Source of the DNA: Synaphobranchus kaupii
Taxonomy: Eukaryota > Chordata > Actinopteri > Anguilliformes > Synaphobranchidae
NCBI GenBank assembly: GCA_029718625.1
Contig: CM056380.1
Coordinates: 113,136,818 to 113,200,817 of the forward strand
Length of the DNA: 64,000 nucleotides
Reading direction: 5' to 3'
The notes beneath the pieces were generated by a model. That model was not told where the DNA came from and made no database searches. It saw only the letters and a program-made list of their open reading frames with translations. A program made the translations under genes and the position numbers. This document shows, in pieces, positions 57,732-64,000 of this stretch; position 1 is the first letter of the stretch; every line of letters begins with the position of its first letter.

Positions 57732-58794
57732 CTACACAGGGAGCAGTGAAATATATACTGTGTGTTGGCCCTTGTTCCCCTCTGAGTGCTTTTCTATGCT
57801 GTGAGTGAGGTTTTCGCCGGGGGTGGGAGGAAGCAGAAGCAGGCTCTCTTAATGTGCAGTGACTCAGCTGTCATCCATCAGCTATGACAGCAGTCACTGC
57901 ACCCAGCCTGCTGGACTGCGGAGGCCCAGGGAAAAACGCCCTGGAGGAGAAACACCAGCGAGCTCCAGACACTGAGCAGCCCTGTCAAAAAATAACCACT
58001 GAAAGCCACCCGGCGCAGGGGTTCCAAAACTATAACCCCGGGACGACGACTAACGATTCAACTAATTGTCAAAATGGTGGCTGCTTGAATCGGACGTTAT
58101 CGTGCTGGGCCTGCTCCAACACTGACGCTCCTCGAATAGTTCTGGAGACTGCTGACTTAGTGGCTGGGTCATTAAAGGGAGCTGTTCACCGGGGCGGAAC
58201 GCCACAGGGGCTTATGGGAGGTGTAGTCCAGAGCGGAAATAAACTGAAAAGGGACTGATTAGCCTGTGATAGAGAAAGGTTTTACCAGTATGGTTATGTT
58301 TAAACTGAACTGTGATAAAAACAACAACAACAAAAAAAACTAATAAAAAACAGCATAAACAAAATCAATATATAAACAATTAAATAAAATGATGAAGTTA
58401 TTCAACTCTTAAAATCCATGTAAACCGCCAACAGGACCCCTCACTACGGACAGAAGATTGAAAATGGCGCAAATCCAATGGCCCTGCTGACCTATCGGAA
58501 AACACTCCCGCCTCTCTGGATTTTCAAGCTCCGTCGCAGCTAAGGCTAAGGCTAGCCTTCATCAGACGAGAGCTGAGAACTCATCCTCTAACCTCTAGGC
58601 TGTGTAAGTCCCTCTGGGTACAAGCATCTGCTAAATGTCTAAAGTGATATAGTATGCTCCTCTGTGAAGTGAGAACCATCTGTTTGACATTCCCAGCAGG
58701 AACTGGAAGGAGGGTGGTGATGTGATTTGCCCGTTGGAGTTCAAGGTGAGTTTCACTGGCCATAGCTGCCTGGTTACGTGGTGTCTACACCATC

Positions 58795-59850
58795 CTTAAA
58801 CAGAAAGTGATTAGCAACGCTAGGCTAATCCCTCTGCCTGGTCCAGGACCTCTCCACAATGTTTAAACAGTAAATAATGAACCCCGCTAAGCTGATCCCT
58901 CAGTCTGAGTCACTCAAGTCAAGTACATTTTATTTATAAAGCACATTTAACAACAATTGATGTTGACCAAAGTGCTGTACAACTTCAATAAATAAAAACG
59001 GACACAGGGATAGCACAACAAAACATTGCACAAAGACAATGCACCATGATAAGGAGGATCTCAATTGGATTGGCCAACGAGAACAGATGTGGTTTCAACC
59101 AAGATTTAAAAGTGTAAATAGAGGGGGCACATCAAACATGAAAGGGTAAAATGTTCAACAGCCTTGGGTTCAGCCTTGGGATACAGAGCCTCTCCGCTAT
59201 GTTTAAACAGTAAGTGCTTAAGACAGCTAAGCTAACCCCTCTGCACTATGTTTAAACAGTAAAGGATGAACCCTGCAAAGCTATCCCTCTGTCTGATACA
59301 GGGCCTCTCCGCCATTTTTAAACAGTAAATGATGAGCCTCGCTAAGCTAACCCCTCTCCACTATGATTAAACAGTAATTGATTAAAGCCGCTAGGCTAAC
59401 CTCTCTCCACTATGTTTAAACAGTAAAGGATGAACCCCGCTAAGCTAACCCCTCTCCGCTATGTTTAAACAGTAATTGATTAAGGCCGCTAAGCTAACCC
59501 CTCTCCACTATGATTAAACAGTAATTGATTAAGGCCGCTAGGCTAACCTCTCTCCACTATGTTTAAACAGTAAAGGATGAACCCCGCTAAGCTAACCCCT
59601 CTCCGCTATGTTTAAACAGTAATTGATTAAGGCCGCTAAGCTAACCCCTCTTCACTATGATTAAACAGTAATTGATTAAGGCCGCTAGGCTAACCCCTCT
59701 CCGCTACGTTTAAACAGTAAAGGATGAACCCCGCTAAGCTAACCCCTCTCCACTATGATTAAACAGTAATTGATTAAGGCCGCTAGGCTAACCCCTCTCC
59801 GCTATGTTTAAACAGTAATTGATTAAGGCCACTAGGCTAACCCCTCTGCA
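58795..59850. repeat. ~49-bp minisatellite, two alternating unit types
   Basis: Units such as atgtttaaacagtaaagg plus atgaaccccgctaagctaac alternate with atgattaaacagtaattg plus attaaggccgctaggctaac. Two older units (58795-58905) are separated from the main array (from about 59190) by an inserted dispersed repeat (58915-59165, gtacattttatttataaagc). The array reaches to within about 20 bp of the donor of exon 59867-60074. Confidence 0.9.
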
Positions 59851-59866
59851 TATGCCTGGTCGGTAC

Positions 59867-60074
59867 CTTGCTGATGCTGATCCTGAGTTTGTTGCGGTTG
59901 AAGTCGGTGTCCTCCCAGGCTTCCCCCTCTGGCGGCGGCTGGCCGGCATCGCCATGGCGACTGGCGGCCGGCGGGGGGGGCGCGTTCTCCTGGTCGCTCA
60001 GGTGCTCGTCCTGCAGCACGTCGTCCGTGTTCTCCCTCTGGAGGTCCCCGGGTACCGGGGTCACGTTCACCACC
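59867..60074 (-). CDS. Tau-tubulin kinase 1, internal coding exon
   Basis: 69 codons plus one leading base. Acceptor cctggtgcag|G completes the Gly codon split with exon 63886-64000; donor AAG|GTACCG is phase 0. It encodes [33 protein letters not shown], and ends [11 protein letters not shown], virtually the mammalian TTBK1 sequence in this region. The Pro/Gly-rich middle is diverged, as expected for a linker. Confidence 0.96.
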
Positions 60075-61276
60075 CTGCACCAGGAGAGGGCGCTGTTCAG
60101 CCTTCTGGCTTTGTGTGTGTGCATGATAAGTGCGTGCGTGTATATGTGTGTGTATATGTGTGTGTATGCGTGTCCCTGTCTGTACTTGTGCGTGTGTGTA
60201 TGTGTGTATGAAACATTTGGTCGCAAACTGTGGGTCATAACCCACCGGTGGATTGTGTGAGGGGTTGAGGTGGGTCTGTACCTCATTATATTTCCACAGG
60301 CATTCACATCAGTGAAATCAAACACTGAACAAGTCAGTACAGCCACAGCAAAGCGTACACACAGTTGGTTTAAAATAAAATTCAAACAAAAATGGATTTT
60401 TTTACCCCCTACATTTTGAAAATGTGTCAGGGCACATTTTCAAAAGGGCTGCATCACACAGAAAGTCGTTGGCTTTTGACGTTGGGCAAACTGGTGTAAA
60501 ATTCTATTGCCAGACTCAGCCAATCGGAACTCGACAACCCGTCTCCCGCTGACAAATGGCATTCCTGCAATACAACTGTGGGTGAGGATGTTAGGGTAGA
60601 GAGCAATGCACTGGTTGACTGGAAGCCATTCATCATCCGACAAGGCTCAGAGAATCTTTCCCATGGACAAGCAGAGACGGCTGCTCTTATGAAAAATGAA
60701 GTCAGTTCTTCGGCGATCGATTTTCTCCCTCTCGGACAAACAATGTCTCCAAAAAGGGAAATTCACTCATATAAAATCACCGCAATGATTGCAAACATAT
60801 AACATGTAGCCTACAGAAGTAGAATTAAAGACAGACAGAAGGCGCACATTACAGCATGAGAACCTAACTACAAGACTCTTGGAGGCTGTAGGCTGATCAT
60901 TCTTCAATGTCCGTTAATCTATGGCAGCCAGATAAGGGCAATGAGCAAAGCTCGTTTCCATTAAAATGGCAGCGGGGTGTTATTCACGCGGTTGAAACCG
61001 GTGTGAAAATGAAACCAGAGTATATCTCAGCGCCGCCGCTCGGGAGGCAGTTTTATAATCGCATATTTATTCACTATCCTGGTGGAAACTGAACCGCCTG
61101 ACGGTGCAGTACAGTGTGTTCCGCAGCCTGTCAGCCACGTCTATGCGGCTGCAGCGGGACAGCTGGGATACCCTCGGTCCTCCACGCGTCGGGCGGAGAA
61201 TGCGTTTGAGAATCTGAGATCTGAGCACGAGCTTTCCCCAGAACAAGAGGGAGGGAAAATAATGACGTCCCCCGAG

Positions 61277-61279
<3 letters not shown>
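60075..61279. other. ttbk1 intron, no feature recognised
   Basis: Contains a (GT)n-like tract at about 60113-60210. No exon or RNA gene is recognisable. Confidence 0.5.
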
Positions 61280-61558
<279 letters not shown>

Positions 61559-61929
61559 GCGTGGGGTGGGGTTGTGCTGTTCACCCTAAACAGAAGCCGG
61601 TCCCTAAAGAGACATCACGCCATCACAGAGGAGGCGAGCAACAGTACTTTCAGCCATCACTTTCGTTCCCAAACGAAAACAAATGGCGCACGGGGGGGTG
61701 GGGGGGGGGTACAAATAAAGAGGTGCTTCTTAGAAGTAACTAAAGAGGATAAGCTTGCTATAGGGTAACTGCGACAAAGGCTGAGCCGTAACACGTACTG
61801 GAAACCTCTCAAAAGCAAGTCCAAAGAACAAACGGGTAGCGATAGCACATTATGTTCTCAACCGATCTGTTCTCTGACCTACAGGCAGCAGGGACATAAT
61901 AAAAGGAAGGGCAAACGTAAAGGTCACTC

Positions 61930-62160
61930 ATTGTGGTGCCGGCCCGCCAATGTTTAATCTACAGCCGCTCGACTGCTTTCCTTCGCGCTCACAGAATAAC
62001 GCGAAACCCGAGAATACCCGCTTCTGCCCTCTGCTGCCCACTGCTGCCCGTTCCTCGCGTTGCGTTCCCTTGCCGTTCCGCGCGGGCGTCGCCTCAAGGC
62101 GCCGTTTCTCGCGAAACACGGGCGAGTCGAGCACTCCTGGCCACTGAAGCCAGGCCAGCC
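61930..62160. other. CpG-rich intronic segment
   Basis: Clustered CpG sites (ttcgcgctcacagaataacgc, gttccgcgcgggcgtcgcct) within an AT-rich intron. No start codon context or splice pair supports a coding exon. Confidence 0.35.
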
Positions 62161-62374
62161 GAATGCACCCCAAAAATCAATGAGGTCTCTCCTCTTGCAG
62201 TCATGAATATTATCACAGGCCATAATTACAGGCAGCCGGACCCGTCCAGCATTTTAATGCATGATCCTGGGCATGCTGGGATGTCAACTGCTTAATTACT
62301 GGATGAGTCACACCTGTGTGGTAGTCTGTCATAGTCATATAACGTTACTTGTTTTTGTTCATTTATATTTTCAT

Positions 62375-62450
62375 TTCTACTTTATTTGTCCAGGTGAGTT
62401 TCAATGAGATATACATGTATTTTTCAAGGGAGTCCTGGCCAAGAGGTTTT
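62375..62450 (-). repeat. LINE-type 3' tail, inverted
   Basis: On the minus strand cttggccaggactcccttgaaa and a following cctggacaaataaag match the tail at 18650-18705. A solitary fragment. Confidence 0.5.
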
Positions 62451-62585
62451 TTTTTTTAACTACCTGCACAACAGAATCTAAATCAATTACTACACTGAAA
62501 GGGAAATGCGTGCGGCTCTATAGAAATGACTAATTATTAATTATTAGTTAATTGAATATACAGGACTAAACTGTCTGTATATATA

Positions 62586-63439
62586 CAGGGGGTGGAAAAA
62601 ATATCAGAAACACCAGTTTTCCAGAAAACATAAAACACCTGCCACATGTTTGCTACGCAAAAAAACCTCTGTTCCTAACCTGATTATCTATGCTGTTTTG
62701 TGAATCTTGTGCCACGCGTAGATTTTATATGATGACTTGTTTTTCTTTATAATTATGCCAATCAACCATAATTTCCTTCTCATATTTTTATGAAATGCTA
62801 ATAAATCAGAAATTACATGTCACTCTTATATCAGTAATAAGTGAGTACACTTCAACAAATGTACAAGAAGAAATCAGAAAACATTTTGGTCCCCAACAAC
62901 TGGAGTTGATTTCCTCTATGTAGTACAGTGGAATGTGATTAGTGACAAACTTAATTGAAAAGGAATAATTAGTAACTGGGCCATATTTGTGACTCATGTT
63001 ATGTGCAAGTGTTGGATTCTAGTCCAGTTTCAATGATCTTCTATTTTATTCAGCTGTTCACTTCACTCTGAGCAGAGGTGGTCACTCCCCACAGCTGTGC
63101 AGAGGTGCACATCTCCGGTTGTCATGGACCAAAATGCTTTCAGTTTTTGTCCTACATTAGCTCTAAAGTGCTCTCACTTACTACTGACACAAAAGCAGCA
63201 TTTATTTGATGAATTTGTATTATTTGATAATAATATGATTAATGGGTAATTATGATTCATTATCAAGCTAATAAAAAAAACAAGACAGAAACTAAAATGT
63301 ATACATGGCATGCCAGTCATAAAAGAGTGTAGAAAATATAGGTAAGAGAAATTGGAGCAAACATAGCAGCTGTTTTATGTTTTATGAAAACGTTTTTTTT
63401 CCCCGTTCCTGGTGTTTCTGATATTTTGTCCACCCCCTG
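62586..63439. mobile_element. Tc1/mariner-type non-autonomous element
   Basis: TA flanks (62584-62585 and 63440-63441). Inverted ends cagggggtgg...atatcagaaacacc and their reverse complement. The 854-bp body is AT-rich with no recognisable transposase. Confidence 0.75.
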
Positions 63440-63510
63440 TATATATACACACATGTGTGTGTGGACCTTTTGGAAAACAATTATAAATAGACCTGATATC
63501 AGCTTGTTTA

Positions 63511-63511
63511 A

Positions 63512-63568
<57 letters not shown>
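63511..63568. repeat. (TA)n microsatellite
   Basis: About 29 uninterrupted TA dinucleotides, in the ttbk1 intron. Confidence 0.95.
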
Positions 63569-63572
<4 letters not shown>

Positions 63573-63885
63573 TGCAGCATCTGAAAGAGGCAATAATTTG
63601 CATACATTTGCCCAATATATACTGAACTGTTGCAATATATTGATAATACACTTGATTGAAAAATATTAATGTGGGAATCCATCGCTGTCAGAGAGATTGT
63701 GAACGGCAAGACGCTTTTGGTTTTACACCAGCCTGTGCTAAACTTGCGGCATCTAACACACTTCAAACCCCTAACTCAGGGATCCCACAGGGATCCCGCT
63801 CATTCCATCTGTACGCGTGAACCAATCAGTGCGTCCCGCTTCCCGTGAGAGAAAGGCGGAGCCAGAGAAAGAGGCGGATCCTCAC

Positions 63886-64000
63886 CCCACCATGGCCGCC
63901 GTAGGCCGAGTGTTGTGTTGCGGCGGGGTGGACGTGCTGGTGGAGAGTAAGGAGTCGGTCCCCGCCTTCTCCCAGTCGAAGGGCTCGTTCTCCGTGATGA
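63886..64000 (-). CDS. Tau-tubulin kinase 1, coding exon cut by the window edge
   Basis: Encodes [18 protein letters not shown] then [20 protein letters not shown], the conserved segment directly after the kinase domain of TTBK1/TTBK2 (NEPFDWEK). Donor GTGGG|GTGAGG leaves two bases of a Gly codon completed by exon 59867-60074. The kinase domain and the start codon lie to the right, outside this window. Human TTBK1 is about 1320 residues; the six long-isoform exons here give about 1028. Confidence 0.95.

Noticed and set aside
57884..58258. Plus-strand 124-codon frame in a ttbk1 intron
   Set aside because: No recognisable domain and no splice or promoter context; consistent with chance in GC-richer sequence.

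Overview
The window looks like genomic DNA of a ray-finned (teleost-type) fish. It has intron-split genes, (TG)n, (TA)n and (CT)n microsatellites, and a dense mix of fish-typical mobile DNA: Tc1/mariner, L2-like LINEs and tRNA-derived SINEs, a Sushi-type Ty3/gypsy element and a Penelope-like element. The species cannot be named from the sequence.

The only apparently working gene is ttbk1 (tau-tubulin kinase 1), on the minus strand from 64000 down to 34706. Six coding exons are visible: 63886-64000 (cut by the window edge), 59867-60074, 57097-57275, 54345-54840, 35777-37401 and 34706-35171. Their splice phases match exactly and encode about 1028 residues of the long non-catalytic tail. The kinase domain lies beyond the right edge. 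A seventh exon at 47160-47450, inside the 16.9 kb intron, is phase-compatible with exon 54345-54840 and is followed by a stop codon and an AATAAA. It is best read as an alternative last exon giving a short isoform without the poly-Glu region and the two SRIP motifs.

Downstream of ttbk1, on the same strand, are three decayed exons of an SLC22 organic-anion transporter (26340-26575, 20304-20398, 19816-19905). In human, SLC22A7 lies next to TTBK1, so these are probably a dead slc22a7.

The left third (1-19000) is almost wholly transposon-derived. A Sushi-like LTR element (1690-6765, with internal deletions) sits inside a TIR-bearing repeat that is present as two tandem units (600-8662). Then come a Tc1 fragment fused to a Jockey-type (L2/CR1-like) LINE (10508-13232), a TAA-flanked TIR element (13452-14211), a frameshifted Penelope-like reverse transcriptase (14215-15290), a foldback repeat (15283-16203), a LINE tail and a SINE.

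The ttbk1 introns carry minisatellites (43-bp, ~30-bp and ~49-bp units), a 727-bp foldback just upstream of an exon, and several TIR elements. A near-perfect 42-bp x 20 minisatellite (29242-30079) lies between ttbk1 and the slc22 remnant. Family and synteny statements come from memory of protein families, not from a search.
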